Assembly: GCA_012512665.1 (NCBI GenBank) | Contig: JAAZDU010000221.1 | Coordinates: forward strand, 1-18,721 | Direction: 5' to 3' | DNA length: 18,721 nucleotides | From: Bacillota bacterium | GTDB lineage: Bacteria; Bacillota; Dethiobacteria; DTU022; JAAZDU01 | Shown here: piece by piece, positions 7,724 through 16,191 of the stretch | Position numbering within the stretch: position 1 is the first letter of the stretch | Layout: every line of letters starts with the position of its first letter | Program-made: the position numbers and the translations under genes | The notes under the pieces: generated by a model | Told to the model about the DNA's origin: nothing | Database searches by the model: none | The model's input: only the letters and a program-made list of their open reading frames with translations

Positions 7724-8540
7724 CAAAGTTCCCTCTTTTCAAGATATACTTATTAATAAAATAGGCTACTCCATCTTCGTTATTGGCCAGCGTAATAAAG
7801 TCGGCGGCTGCCTTTACCTCTTCAGCGGCGTTGGCCACGGCTACCCCCATACCGGCATAGAGCAGCATGTCCAGATCATTTTGGCTATCCCCTATCGCCG
7901 CCACCTCTTCCCTTCTAACCCCATAAGGTTTGGCCAGGGCCTCTAAGGCCTTTCCCTTGGTAGCTTCTTTATGCGTGAGCTCTAAAAAATAAGGGCGGGA
8001 CCTCAAAATTGCCAAATGGCTGCCAAACTTTTTTCTTACCGCTGCTTCCATGCTGGAAAACCTCTCATCCCTGCAGATTAAGGTAATTTTTGTTGGTTCG
8101 CTGCCGGCTTTTCCGACAAAGGGCTCCAGGGGCCCGACCGCCGTTACCTTTACATCTGCAATAGTCTGGTAGTAGCGAGTATTTTCGTTTTCTTCCTGCA
8201 CATAGAGCTGGTCGTCCAGATAAAGGTTGACATGATAATTTTCTTCCCTGGCAAAAGCCAGAATCTCCTCAGCCATCTGGCGAGGTACAGTGCAGTGGCG
8301 CAGGGTTTCTTTCCCGTTAGCTTTTTTAATGAGCGCACCGTGGTAAGTAATAAGCGGCAGGTCGAGCTGATGCTGCCTGGCATAGGCCAAGGTTGACTGG
8401 AACATCCTGCCTGTAGCCAGGGTAACAAGAGTTCCCTGCTGCACAGCCTTTTTAATGGCCTCCTGGTTGGCTGCAGAAATTTCTTGTTCATCATTTAGCA
8501 GCGTATAATCCAGGTCCAGGGCTAAAAGTTTATAAGTCAA
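7713..8540 (-). CDS. Cof-type HAD-IIB family phosphatase
   Basis: The product (275 residues from the chosen start) is a haloacid-dehalogenase-superfamily phosphatase of the Cof/YidA type, which removes phosphate from sugar phosphates, FMN or similar small molecules. The nucleophile motif ALDLDYTLLN has both aspartates at 9 and 11; the usual glycine after the second aspartate is replaced by tyrosine. Motif II lies in TLATGRM, a type IIB cap follows, and the metal-binding motif GDSQNDLDML with GVAVANA is near the C terminus. The frame extends to an ATG at 8573, but AAGGAGG (8554-8548) stands 7 bases before the TTG at 8540, and a candidate -10 box covers the ATG. I therefore start at the TTG. 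It overlaps the PHP gene and probably heads the HAD-PHP-Crp-hydrolase transcript. Confidence 0.91.
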   Translation of the reverse strand: MTYKLLALDLDYTLLNDEQEISAANQEAIKKAVQQGTLVTLATGRMFQSTLAYARQHQLDLPLITYHGALIKKANGKETLRHCTVPRQMAEEILAFAREENYHVNLYLDDQLYVQEENENTRYYQTIADVKVTAVGPLEPFVGKAGSEPTKITLICRDERFSSMEAAVRKKFGSHLAILRSRPYFLELTHKEATKGKALEALAKPYGVRREEVAAIGDSQNDLDMLLYAGMGVAVANAAEEVKAAADFITLANNEDGVAYFINKYILKRGNFVEN

Positions 8541-8571
8541 GGGTCTTCCTCCTTTTTTAGGATACGACATC

Positions 8572-8600
8572 ATTTTACTACATCAACCTAAGAAGAACAA
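8572..8600 (-). promoter_or_regulatory. Candidate promoter of the HAD-PHP-crp-hydrolase set
   Basis: On the minus strand TTGTTC (8600-8595) and TAAAAT (8577-8572) are 17 bases apart. The -10 box is good and the -35 box is weak (three of six). Start of transcription near 8565 would give a short leader to the TTG at 8540. It is back to back with the promoter of the metalloprotease frame. Confidence 0.45.
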
Positions 8601-8624
8601 CCTCCCCGGGTGGATGAAGCAGTC

Positions 8625-8652
8625 CTGACAGGAAATAATAAGCATATATAAG
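8625..8652 (+). promoter_or_regulatory. Candidate promoter of the metalloprotease frame
   Basis: CTGACA (8625-8630) and TATAAG (8647-8652) are separated by 16 bases; each differs from consensus at one position. Transcription would begin near 8659, and AAGGGG (8664-8669) lies 9 bases before the ATG at 8679. An intact promoter and ribosome binding site suggest the frame is still expressed or was broken recently. Confidence 0.55.
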
Positions 8653-8678
8653 CAGCAAAAGATAAGGGGTGTGTATTT

Positions 8679-9440
8679 ATGCCGGGGTATAGCCGGGGCA
8701 GGCTCCACCAGGTTGAACCGGTGCAGTGGGCTATCGATTTTTTAAATTACTGCTTTAACTTAAAAGAAGAGGTCGCATTAGAAGACTATTGGCTGAACTT
8801 TTTACAGGAAGAACGGCTTTTCTTTCAGCAAAACTACGGGGAACTCCTTAGCCGTGCCCACAAAGTCTATCACAATATCTTTTGGAGCGATGGTTACCTG
8901 GGAGGAAGCCTTCTGGTGCTGCGCCTTTTGCTCAACACTCTGCCTACAGTGCTTCCATGCCGCTGCATGTCAAAAAAAATATTATCCCTGGAAGTAACGA
9001 GGGTTTTAAAAGAAGCTAAAGCTTTTTTACAGGGTTTAAACTTAACCCCCGAACCAAAAAGTCCCGGCAAAAATGTGTTTCTGCTGTGCCTGGAAATACT
9101 TGAAAAAAAGGGCTTCCCTCTAAGAAAACTGGCCAGAGGGAATACACCCTTGCTGGTAGTATCTCTCCCCTATAGAGAAAACAGCGCAGGCTGTTACCTG
9201 GCACCTATTCATACCATTGCCTGTTTCGGGCACCCTCCTCTTTCGCCAGAGGAATAGCTAACGCTATTTTTGCATGAAATAGGCCACTCCTTATTTTTAC
9301 AGAAACGCTGGCCCAAAAATAGCCTTGCTGCGGCCAGACCTGAAGAAAAAAGGCTGGGGGAGGCCTTTGCCCATCACTTTGCCCTGACTTACAAAGCTGA
9401 CTGGGACCTCACCCGGGGGCCTTTTTTAGAAAACCTTTAA
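8679..9440 (+). pseudogene. Putative small zinc metalloprotease (HEIGH motif) split by an in-frame TAG
   Basis: The frame from the ATG at 8679 runs 192 codons to a TAG at 9255-9257, then continues in the same frame for 60 more codons to TAA at 9438-9440. The part before the stop is a soluble sequence I do not recognise: no signal peptide, aromatic-rich N terminus, ending in IACFGHPPLSPEE. The part after it begins LTLFLHEIGHSLF, with HEIGH at codons 199-203, and later has EEKRLGEAFAHHFAL (codons 223-237). This HExxH plus downstream E-x-x-x-FA arrangement is like ImmA/IrrE-type (M78) and related minimal zinc proteases. Without the second part the product has no active site. A CAG or AAG to TAG change would explain it. 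The alternatives are read-through, amber decoding as pyrrolysine, or a sequence error. It lies convergent to uvrC and divergent from the HAD gene. The substrate is unknown. Confidence 0.75.
9255..9257 (+). other. In-frame amber codon interrupting the metalloprotease frame
   Basis: TAG at codon 193, preceded by CCA GAG GAA and followed by CTA ACG CTA. It lies six codons before the first histidine of HEIGH. No start codon with a ribosome binding site follows it closely (the TTG at 9270 has none), so the second half cannot easily be translated on its own. Confidence 0.9.
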
Positions 9441-11233
9441 TCGGGAAAAGAGCGAAGGTACTCATAAAGCGCCTGCGCTACAGAAGAATTCATCCCCGGA
9501 ACTGCAGCCAGCTTCTCCGGTGCTGCCTCCTTAATTTCGCTGATACCTTTAAAATGGCTCAGCAGTGCTTTGCGGCGGGAGGGCCCTATGCCCGGAACTT
9601 CTTCCAGAATTGACCCCAGGCTTTTTTTAGCAAACTTTAAGCGGCTATATGAGATGGCAAAGCGATGGGCTTCGTCCCTGATCCTCTGCAAAAGCTTTAG
9701 TGCGGGATGATTGGAAGGCAGCACCAGGGGGGCATGCCTGTGGAGCAAAAACAGGTGCTCCTCTTCCTTGGCCAGAGCCATAAGAGGAAAATGCTGCAGC
9801 CCTTTTTCTTGCAAAATTTTTGCTACAGCATTAAGTTGCCCCCTGCCCCCATCGATAAGAAAGAGGTGGGGCAAGGGATCATGCCCGTCTAACCTGCGCC
9901 GCATGACCTCCTGCAGCGCCAGGTAATCGTCAGCAGGGGGGGTATCCCGCAGTGAGTAACGCCTGTAACCCTCCTTACAGGGCTGGCCATTGCGAAAGAG
10001 GACGGCTACCCCCACTCCTTCTTCACCGCCCAGGTGAGATATGTCATAACCCTCAATATCAGTTATGGGTTTATCTGCATTAAAAAGACGAGTCAGGTAG
10101 TTCAGGGCCTTCACATCAGCGCTCTCTTCATCTTTTTTCCAGCGCAGCTGGGCATTCTGGGCAGCAAGGCGGACCAGTTCCTTTTTTTCACCCCGACGGG
10201 GGACATGAATTTTAACTTTTTTCCCCTTCATTTTTTTTAACCAAGCTGCTACCAGCTCTTCTTCCGCCACCCGGTGGGAAAGAAGTATCTCAGAAGGTAT
10301 AAAGGGTTGGTGGCTATAATAATGGCGCAGAAAGGCCGCCATCATCTCTTCTTCCGACAGGCCTTCCGTATTGGTCAGGGTAAAATAGTCCTGCTCCGTC
10401 AGCTTACCTGCTCTAACGCGGAAAAGGGCCGTTCTTGGTTCGCCCTGCACCTCTGTAAGGGCAATGATATCCCTATCGCCCCCGTCAACAGATACCACCT
10501 TCTGCCGTTCCAAAACTAGGGCTACAGAGCGGTAGCGATCCCTTAAGCGGGCCGCCCGCTCATAATCCAGCCTGCTGGCAGCTTCTTTCATTTCTTTTTC
10601 CAGTTCCTTTAAGAGCTTTTCCCCCTTCCCCTCCAGAAAGAGGATCAGGTCCTTAACCATTTTCATGTACTCCTCACGGCTTACATCTCCCCGGCAGGGC
10701 CCAAGGCAGCGCTTAATCTGGTAGTTAAGGCAGGGGCGCCCCTTGGGCTGCCCCTCCTTCAAGGGCTGCCGGCAATGGCGCAGGGGGAAAAGCTTTTTGA
10801 GCAGGCGCAGCGTTTCCCTCATAGCGCCTGCGCTGCTGTAAGGGCCAAAATACCTGGATCCTTTGCAGTCAGGCTTACGGGCTACTACCAGCCGCGGGAA
10901 AGCTTCCTCCAAGGTCAGGCGCAGGTAGGGATACTGTTTATCATCTTTAAAGCTGACATTAAAGCGGGGACGATATTCCTTGATAAGGTTAGCTTCTAAA
11001 ATAAAAGCTTCCAGCTCTGAATCTGTCACCATAAAGTCCAGGTCTTCAATGCGCTCTACCAGGGCGCGCAAGCGCGCATTGTGATGAGTGGTGGTAAAAT
11101 AGGAACGCACCCTGGACCTCAAATTAACGGCTTTGCCCACGTAAATAACTTGTTCTTGTTTATCTTTAAAAAGGTATACCCCTGGCAAACGGGGTAATCC
11201 GCTTAATTTCTCTTTTACTTTTGGAGAAGGCAT
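9437..11233 (-). CDS. uvrC: Excinuclease ABC subunit C
   Basis: UvrC makes both incisions in nucleotide-excision repair after UvrB is loaded on damaged DNA. The 598-residue product is full length. The N-terminal GIY-YIG nuclease has GVY at 18-20, YVG at 31-33 and R39. A UvrB-binding UVR helix pair is at about 200-236 ([20 protein letters not shown]). The RNase H-like second nuclease holds IEGYDISHLGG, LFLIDGGRGQL and RIRDEAHRFA, and the C terminus carries tandem helix-hairpin-helix motifs from about residue 543 (VPGIGPSRRKALL). An upstream in-frame ATG at 11251 exists, but GGAGG (11245-11241) lies between it and the ATG at 11233 with 7-base spacing, so 11233 is the start. It follows uvrA by 163 bases; no convincing own promoter was found. 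Its stop overlaps that of the opposing metalloprotease frame. Confidence 0.97.
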   Translation of the reverse strand: MPSPKVKEKLSGLPRLPGVYLFKDKQEQVIYVGKAVNLRSRVRSYFTTTHHNARLRALVERIEDLDFMVTDSELEAFILEANLIKEYRPRFNVSFKDDKQYPYLRLTLEEAFPRLVVARKPDCKGSRYFGPYSSAGAMRETLRLLKKLFPLRHCRQPLKEGQPKGRPCLNYQIKRCLGPCRGDVSREEYMKMVKDLILFLEGKGEKLLKELEKEMKEAASRLDYERAARLRDRYRSVALVLERQKVVSVDGGDRDIIALTEVQGEPRTALFRVRAGKLTEQDYFTLTNTEGLSEEEMMAAFLRHYYSHQPFIPSEILLSHRVAEEELVAAWLKKMKGKKVKIHVPRRGEKKELVRLAAQNAQLRWKKDEESADVKALNYLTRLFNADKPITDIEGYDISHLGGEEGVGVAVLFRNGQPCKEGYRRYSLRDTPPADDYLALQEVMRRRLDGHDPLPHLFLIDGGRGQLNAVAKILQEKGLQHFPLMALAKEEEHLFLLHRHAPLVLPSNHPALKLLQRIRDEAHRFAISYSRLKFAKKSLGSILEEVPGIGPSRRKALLSHFKGISEIKEAAPEKLAAVPGMNSSVAQALYEYLRSFPD

Positions 11234-11396
11234 CGTGATACCTCCATCCATATTTTTACAACTCTCCTCTTCTTCTCTTGATTATGGTATTATGGCCTCA
11301 ATTACCCTCCAATAGGCTTTATTGCCGGGATTGTATTGATATATCTGCTATCATTCTACCTGCGAGACAGCCAGTTATTAAGCGGCTGACTTGTTT

Positions 11397-14237
11397 TTAT
11401 ACTTTTTTACCTCTTTCTAAAACAGGCTTAAGGTAGCGTCCTGTATAAGAAGCAGCTACTTCAGCTATTTCTTCAGGAGTACCTGTAGCTACTACCCTGC
11501 CTCCTCTGTCTCCGCCCTCAGGACCCAGGTCAATAATATAGTCAGCCCTTTTAATCACTTCCAGGTTGTGCTCAATAACCAGCACCGTATCCCCGTTCTC
11601 CACCAGCCGGTCCAGCACAGCCAGAAGTTTATTAATATCATCAACATGCAGCCCTGTTGTTGGTTCATCAAGAATATACAAAGTTTTGCCGTTGCTGCGG
11701 CGGGAGAGCTCGGTAGCCAGCTTAACCCGCTGCGCCTCTCCTCCCGAGAGCGTGGTCGCAGGCTGACCAAGCTTGATATAGCCGAGGCCAACATCGTAGA
11801 GGGTCTGCAGGCGCCGCTTTACCCTGGGGATGGCTGAAAAAAAGGATAAGGCCTCCTCTACCGTCATCTCCAAGACCTGGGCAATATTTTTTCCCTTAAA
11901 AGTTATCTCCAGGGTTTCCCTGTTGTAGCGCGCGCCGCGGCAGACCTCACAGGGAACATAGACATCAGGTAGAAAATGCATCTCAATTTTTAAAATACCA
12001 TCGCCGCGGCAGGCCTCGCAGCGGCCACCTTTCACATTAAAAGAAAAGCGCCCGGGTTTATATCCCCTCATGCGTGCTTCTGCCGTATGGGCAAAAAGTT
12101 CCCTTATGCCGTCAAAAAGCCCTGTATAGGTGGCCGGGTTGGAGCGGGGAGTACGGCCGATGGGGGACTGGTCTATCTCAATGACCTTGTCCAGGTGTTC
12201 CAGGCCGGAAATACTGCTGTAAGCACCCGGCCTCTGTCGGGAGCGGTGCAGCTTCTGCGCCAGCGCTTTGGCAATGATCTCGTTAACAAGGGTGCTTTTC
12301 CCGGAACCTGAGACCCCGGTTACACAGGTAAAGACCCCCAGGGGTATCTGAACAGTTATGTTTTTTAAGTTGTGCTCCCTGGCCCCCTCTACTTTCAAAG
12401 CTTTTTCCCAGTTGATAGGCCGTCTTTTGGCAGGCAGGGGAATTTCGCGCCTGCCAGCCAGGTAATCCCCCGTGATTGACTTGCGACAGGAGGTGATGGC
12501 TTCCAGAGAGCCGCAGGCCACTATTTCTCCGCCGGAAGCTCCCGCTCCCGGCCCTATATCCACAATATAGTCGGCGCTGCGAATAGTATCTTCATCGTGT
12601 TCCACTACTATCACTGTATTTCCTAAATCTCGCAAGTCTTTTAATGTTTTTAAAAGCTTGTTGTTATCTCGCTGGTGCAGCCCTATACTGGGCTCATCCA
12701 GGATATAGATCACACCTGTCAAACCGGAACCAATCTGGGTGGCCAGGCGGATGCGCTGGGCCTCTCCTCCAGAAAGGGTAGTAGCAGAACGATCCAGTGT
12801 CAAATACTCCAAGCCAACATTGCGTAAAAAGGAGAGCCTGGTCATGATCTCTTTTATGACCTGCCGGACAATATGCATCTCCTTCTCGGTGAGCACCAAA
12901 TCATGCAAAAAAGAAAAGGCCTTATCCACGGTAAAGCTGCAAAACTGGGCAATATTCAGGCCGCCGACAGTAACCGCCAGGCTGGCTTTTTTGAGGCGAG
13001 CGCCGTGGCAGTCAGGGCAAGACTTGGTGCTCATGTAACGGGTCATTTCGGCTCGCTCCTCATCGTTCTCCAGACTGTGGTAACGCTCTTCCAGGAGGCC
13101 AACTATACCGGGGAAAAGCCTCCTGTACTGGCGTGCCCTGCGCAGGTAAGGGCTTATATACTTGAAAGCAACGGGCTCTGGCGAACCGAAAAATAAAATT
13201 TTCTGCTGGTCAGGGGATAAATCTTTTACAGGAAGCTCCATGGGAATACCAAACTGCAAACAAGCCGCCTGTAAAAACTGGCGAAAAAAAGCACTATTTC
13301 CACGGCTTAAAGGGTGAAGGGCTCCTTCCTGCAGGGAAAGCTCCGGGTTGGGAATAAGAAGCTCCGGATCAAACTCCAGCTTAAATCCCAGACCGCCGCA
13401 TGTTTCGCAGGCCCCATAAGGGCTGTTAAAAGAAAACATGCGCGGCGTCATCTCTTCAAAACTATAGCCGCACTCTATACAGGCATACTTTTCGCTTAAC
13501 AGCTGCTCCTTTTCTTCACCAGCTTCTTCCCACAGTATGAGGACAAGGCCGTCGGCCAGAGAAAGAGCTGTCTCCAGAGAATCAGCCAGGCGGCCAGCTG
13601 CTTCTGGCCTAACTTTAAGGCGATCGATTACTACCTCCAGTGAATGTTTCTTGTTCTTTTCCAGAAAAATATCTTCTTCCAGAAGGCGGATGACACCATC
13701 AACCCGCACCCGCACAAAGCCTTTTTTTCTCAAATCATTGAGCAGGGCTGCATACTCACCTTTGCGACCCCTTACCACGGGGGCTAAAATTTGCAACCTT
13801 GTGTCGGCGGGCAAATGCATAATTTGGTCAACCATCTGCTGTACTGTCTGCCCGCTGATAGCTTTCAGGCAGTGAGGACAGTGAGGGCGGCCAATGCGGG
13901 CATAAAGCAGGCGCAGGTAATCGTATATTTCTGTTACAGTGCCTACGGTGGAGCGGGGGTTGCGGCTTGTACTCTTTTGGTCGATAGAAACAGCGGGCGA
14001 AAGGCCTTCAATAAAATCCACATCAGGTTTATCCATCTGCCCCAGAAACTGGCGGGCGTAGGCAGAAAGAGATTCCACGTAGCGCCTTTGTCCTTCAGCA
14101 TAGATGGTGTCAAAAGCAAGTGAAGACTTGCCAGAACCGCTTAAGCCTGTAAAAACCACTAATTTATTGCGGGGTATCTCCAGGTCTATATTTTTAAGGT
14201 TATGTTCTCTTGCTCCCCTGATTATGATTTTATCCAT
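11397..14237 (-). CDS. uvrA: Excinuclease ABC subunit A
   Basis: UvrA is the damage-sensing ATPase that forms UvrA2-UvrB complexes. The 946-residue length is standard. It has two ABC ATPase halves: Walker A GLSGSGKS at 31-38 and GVSGSGKS near 641-648, with signature motifs [12 protein letters not shown] near 486 and [12 protein letters not shown] near 828. Two cysteine pairs form each structural zinc site: CIEC with CETC near 250-280, and CEAC with CEVC near 738-766. The sequence [19 protein letters not shown] after the first Walker A is family-typical. It starts at an ATG with AAAGGG about 10 bases upstream. It lies between uvrC (downstream) and, across an opposite-strand glycogen phosphorylase gene, uvrB. 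All key residues are present, so it should be functional. Confidence 0.98.
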   Translation of the reverse strand: MDKIIIRGAREHNLKNIDLEIPRNKLVVFTGLSGSGKSSLAFDTIYAEGQRRYVESLSAYARQFLGQMDKPDVDFIEGLSPAVSIDQKSTSRNPRSTVGTVTEIYDYLRLLYARIGRPHCPHCLKAISGQTVQQMVDQIMHLPADTRLQILAPVVRGRKGEYAALLNDLRKKGFVRVRVDGVIRLLEEDIFLEKNKKHSLEVVIDRLKVRPEAAGRLADSLETALSLADGLVLILWEEAGEEKEQLLSEKYACIECGYSFEEMTPRMFSFNSPYGACETCGGLGFKLEFDPELLIPNPELSLQEGALHPLSRGNSAFFRQFLQAACLQFGIPMELPVKDLSPDQQKILFFGSPEPVAFKYISPYLRRARQYRRLFPGIVGLLEERYHSLENDEERAEMTRYMSTKSCPDCHGARLKKASLAVTVGGLNIAQFCSFTVDKAFSFLHDLVLTEKEMHIVRQVIKEIMTRLSFLRNVGLEYLTLDRSATTLSGGEAQRIRLATQIGSGLTGVIYILDEPSIGLHQRDNNKLLKTLKDLRDLGNTVIVVEHDEDTIRSADYIVDIGPGAGASGGEIVACGSLEAITSCRKSITGDYLAGRREIPLPAKRRPINWEKALKVEGAREHNLKNITVQIPLGVFTCVTGVSGSGKSTLVNEIIAKALAQKLHRSRQRPGAYSSISGLEHLDKVIEIDQSPIGRTPRSNPATYTGLFDGIRELFAHTAEARMRGYKPGRFSFNVKGGRCEACRGDGILKIEMHFLPDVYVPCEVCRGARYNRETLEITFKGKNIAQVLEMTVEEALSFFSAIPRVKRRLQTLYDVGLGYIKLGQPATTLSGGEAQRVKLATELSRRSNGKTLYILDEPTTGLHVDDINKLLAVLDRLVENGDTVLVIEHNLEVIKRADYIIDLGPEGGDRGGRVVATGTPEEIAEVAASYTGRYLKPVLERGKKV

Positions 14238-14270
14238 CAGCTTTTCCCTTTCTACAAAGTATATTTAATC

Positions 14271-14300
14271 ATTATAACATGAAAACCATTCTTGGAGCAA
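14271..14300 (-). promoter_or_regulatory. Candidate extended -10 promoter of uvrA
   Basis: On the minus strand TGTTATAAT (14279-14271) is an extended -10 element with a perfect TATAAT. A weak -35, TTGCTC (14300-14295), lies 18 bases upstream. Transcription would start near 14264, about 27 bases before the ATG. No GAAC-N4-GTTC SOS box is seen nearby. Confidence 0.55.
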
Positions 14301-14349
14301 AACTTTTATCATGCTTTTATCAAGCGCGTAATAAATATCCTCTTTAAGG

Positions 14350-14451
14350 CTATCTTTCATTTTTTATTTTAGAAAAATTTACTGTTAAAAAAAAGGCTAT
14401 TAAAATCACCAGGATGGGAAAAGCTAAACAAGCTAAAATAAATTGGCTCAT
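14350..14451 (-). CDS. Possible 33-residue single-span membrane peptide
   Basis: An ATG at 14451 opens a 33-codon frame ending in TAG at 14350. The peptide begins MSQF, has an unbroken hydrophobic stretch at about residues 4-24 containing one proline, and ends in a basic tail (KIKNER), a layout typical of tiny membrane proteins in a positive-inside orientation. It points the same way as uvrA and overlaps the -35 region of the divergent glgP gene. Against it: no clear ribosome binding site (only TTAAG), and T-rich DNA gives hydrophobic codons by chance. I cannot name a family. Confidence 0.25.
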   Translation of the reverse strand: MSQFILACLAFPILVILIAFFLTVNFSKIKNER

Positions 14452-14471
14452 TACTTAATTGAATTTATAAT
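14443..14471 (+). promoter_or_regulatory. SigA-type promoter of the glucan phosphorylase gene
   Basis: TTGGCT (14443-14448) is followed after 17 bases by a perfect TATAAT (14466-14471). Transcription from about 14478 would leave a very short leader carrying AGGG (14483-14486) 8 bases before the GTG start. Two tandem 9-base copies of AAGCTAAAC/A (14421-14438) lie just upstream of the -35 box. Confidence 0.6.
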
Positions 14472-14494
14472 ACATAAAAGGCAGGGTTGGGATA

Positions 14495-16162
14495 GTGCAG
14501 CATACTAACAACCAGGGAAAAAAGCTTTTACCCAAAGTTGCTTACTTCTGCATGGAATATGGCTTGCATGAAAGCCTGCCACTTTATGCAGGAGGCTTAG
14601 GAATACTGGCGGGAGATTACCTCAAATCAGCCCGTGATTTAAACCTGCCCGTGATAGGAATAGGTATCTTATGGAGGCAGGACTATACAGAGCAGTTTAT
14701 TGATTTGGAAGGACAGCCCTATGATGTCTACCCAACCTACAATTTTGACTTTTTGGAAGACACAGATGTCTACACGCAAGTAAACATTGCCGGCGAAGAG
14801 GTGCGCTTAAAAATATGGCACACCAACCGCCATGGCAATGCTTCTCTTTATCTGCTCGATGCGGGCAGGCCTGCCATGAAACACGGCAACATCACAGCCC
14901 GCCTTTACGGAGGCGGTCCGCAGGAAAGAATTGCCCAGGAAATAATCCTGGGTATTGGAGGGGTACGCGCCCTGCGAGCACTGGGGGTGGAGGTTGATCT
15001 GTATCACTTTAATGAAGGCCATGCGGTTTTAGCAGGCCTGGAGCTGATCAGGGAAAAAATTGAGGAGCAAGGCCTTTCTTTTGAGGAGGCATGGGAGGAA
15101 ACTCGCCAGCAGGTGGTATTTACTACCCACACTCCCGTGGAAGCAGGCAACGAGAAACACAGCCACCATTTACTCTTCCAACTGGGGGCTAACAATGGCC
15201 TATCCTACGAACAGTTGGTGCGCCTGGGAGGGGATCCCTTTAACATGACTGCTGCAGCCTTGCGGCTCTCTTCTTTAAGCAATGGTGTTTCCGAGATGCA
15301 CGGGAAAACTGCCAGGAAGATGTGGAACCATATCTCAGAAAAAAGCCCCATTATTTCTATTACGAACGGAGTACATGCGCCCACCTGGCAGGCCCCCGAA
15401 ATTGCCAGGGCTTATGAAACCGGAGGGGACCTCTGGCAGGCTCATATGGAACAGAAAAAGGAGTTAATTAATTTTGTCCAGGAAAAAACCGGTGCCCAGA
15501 TGAATCCCGATGCCCTGCTGGTAGGCTTCGCGCGGCGGGCAGCAGCCTACAAAAGAAGTGATCTTATCTTTCGCAACACCTCCGTTATCGGGCCTGTCAT
15601 AGAAGAAGGTAAGCTGCAGCTTATTTTTTCAGGCAAAGCCCACCCTGATGATGATTTAGGAAAGAGTATTATTAAAGATCTGGTAAAAATGGACCGGCAA
15701 TATAAAGACAGGGTTGTTTTCCTGGAAAATTATAACATGGAGATAGCCAGGAAAATTGTCAGGGGTTGCGATGTCTGGTTAAATAACCCCTGCCGGCCCC
15801 TGGAGGCAAGCGGCACCTCCGGCATGAAGGCTGCTTTAAACGGAGTCCTTAATTTAAGCGTCTTAGACGGCTGGGTGGGAGAAGGCCTTAAGCATCGCGT
15901 CTGCGGCTGGCTGCTGGATGAGCATATACCCGAAGACCTGCAAGAAGCTGACGAAGACGAAAGGGATCTTCACGCCCTTTACCAGATTCTTTTGGAGGAA
16001 GTGATCCCTACTTTTTACAATAAGAGGGAGAAATGGGTAGAGATGATGAAAGCCAGTATTGAAATGGCTCAATCCAAATTCACTTCTGACCGCATGCTTA
16101 AGGAGTACTATGAGCGGATGTATCTCAAGGTTTTTCGTGAAAAAATACTGGCTACTAAATAA
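14495..16162 (+). CDS. glgP: Alpha-glucan (glycogen/maltodextrin) phosphorylase, short form
   Basis: A GT35 phosphorylase that uses phosphate to release glucose-1-phosphate from alpha-1,4-glucans, with pyridoxal phosphate as cofactor. The 555 residues match the short TIGR02094-type subfamily, not the 800-plus residue classical enzymes. Conserved stretches are AYFCMEYGLHESLPLYAGGL near the N terminus, HFNEGHAVLA, THTPVEAGNEKH, ITNGVHAPTW, FARRAAAYKRSDL, FSGKAHPDDD and EASGTSGMKAALNG, whose lysine at 445 is the cofactor-binding residue. Start is GTG with AGGG 8 bases upstream. It is transcribed alone from its own promoter and separates uvrA from uvrB. No other glycogen gene is in the window, so its role, storage turnover or maltodextrin use, is not settled by context. 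Convergent with uvrB, 29 bases apart; no clear terminator lies between them. Confidence 0.95.
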   Translation: MQHTNNQGKKLLPKVAYFCMEYGLHESLPLYAGGLGILAGDYLKSARDLNLPVIGIGILWRQDYTEQFIDLEGQPYDVYPTYNFDFLEDTDVYTQVNIAGEEVRLKIWHTNRHGNASLYLLDAGRPAMKHGNITARLYGGGPQERIAQEIILGIGGVRALRALGVEVDLYHFNEGHAVLAGLELIREKIEEQGLSFEEAWEETRQQVVFTTHTPVEAGNEKHSHHLLFQLGANNGLSYEQLVRLGGDPFNMTAAALRLSSLSNGVSEMHGKTARKMWNHISEKSPIISITNGVHAPTWQAPEIARAYETGGDLWQAHMEQKKELINFVQEKTGAQMNPDALLVGFARRAAAYKRSDLIFRNTSVIGPVIEEGKLQLIFSGKAHPDDDLGKSIIKDLVKMDRQYKDRVVFLENYNMEIARKIVRGCDVWLNNPCRPLEASGTSGMKAALNGVLNLSVLDGWVGEGLKHRVCGWLLDEHIPEDLQEADEDERDLHALYQILLEEVIPTFYNKREKWVEMMKASIEMAQSKFTSDRMLKEYYERMYLKVFREKILATK

Positions 16163-16191
16163 ACAAGATCAAAAAGCTCCGCCGCAGGTTT

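Noticed and set aside
9255..9257. Selenocysteine insertion as explanation of the split metalloprotease
   Set aside because: The interrupting codon is TAG, not TGA, and no stem-loop of SECIS type was seen directly after it.
11349..11396. Terminator after uvrA
   Set aside because: A 5-bp stem (CAGCC/GGCTG) with an 11-base loop has its T run only on the plus strand, where no gene ends; on the uvrA strand there is no T run.
11555..13875. Many open frames of 60-110 codons opposite or overlapping uvrA, and similar ones over glnA, uvrC, glgP and uvrB
   Set aside because: They are in alternative frames of well-identified genes, have low-complexity or serine/arginine-rich translations, and lack ribosome binding sites; they are shadows.
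16163..16191. Bidirectional terminator between glgP and uvrB
   Set aside because: A-rich and T-rich flanks surround a GC core, but the core arms do not pair well, so no feature is claimed.
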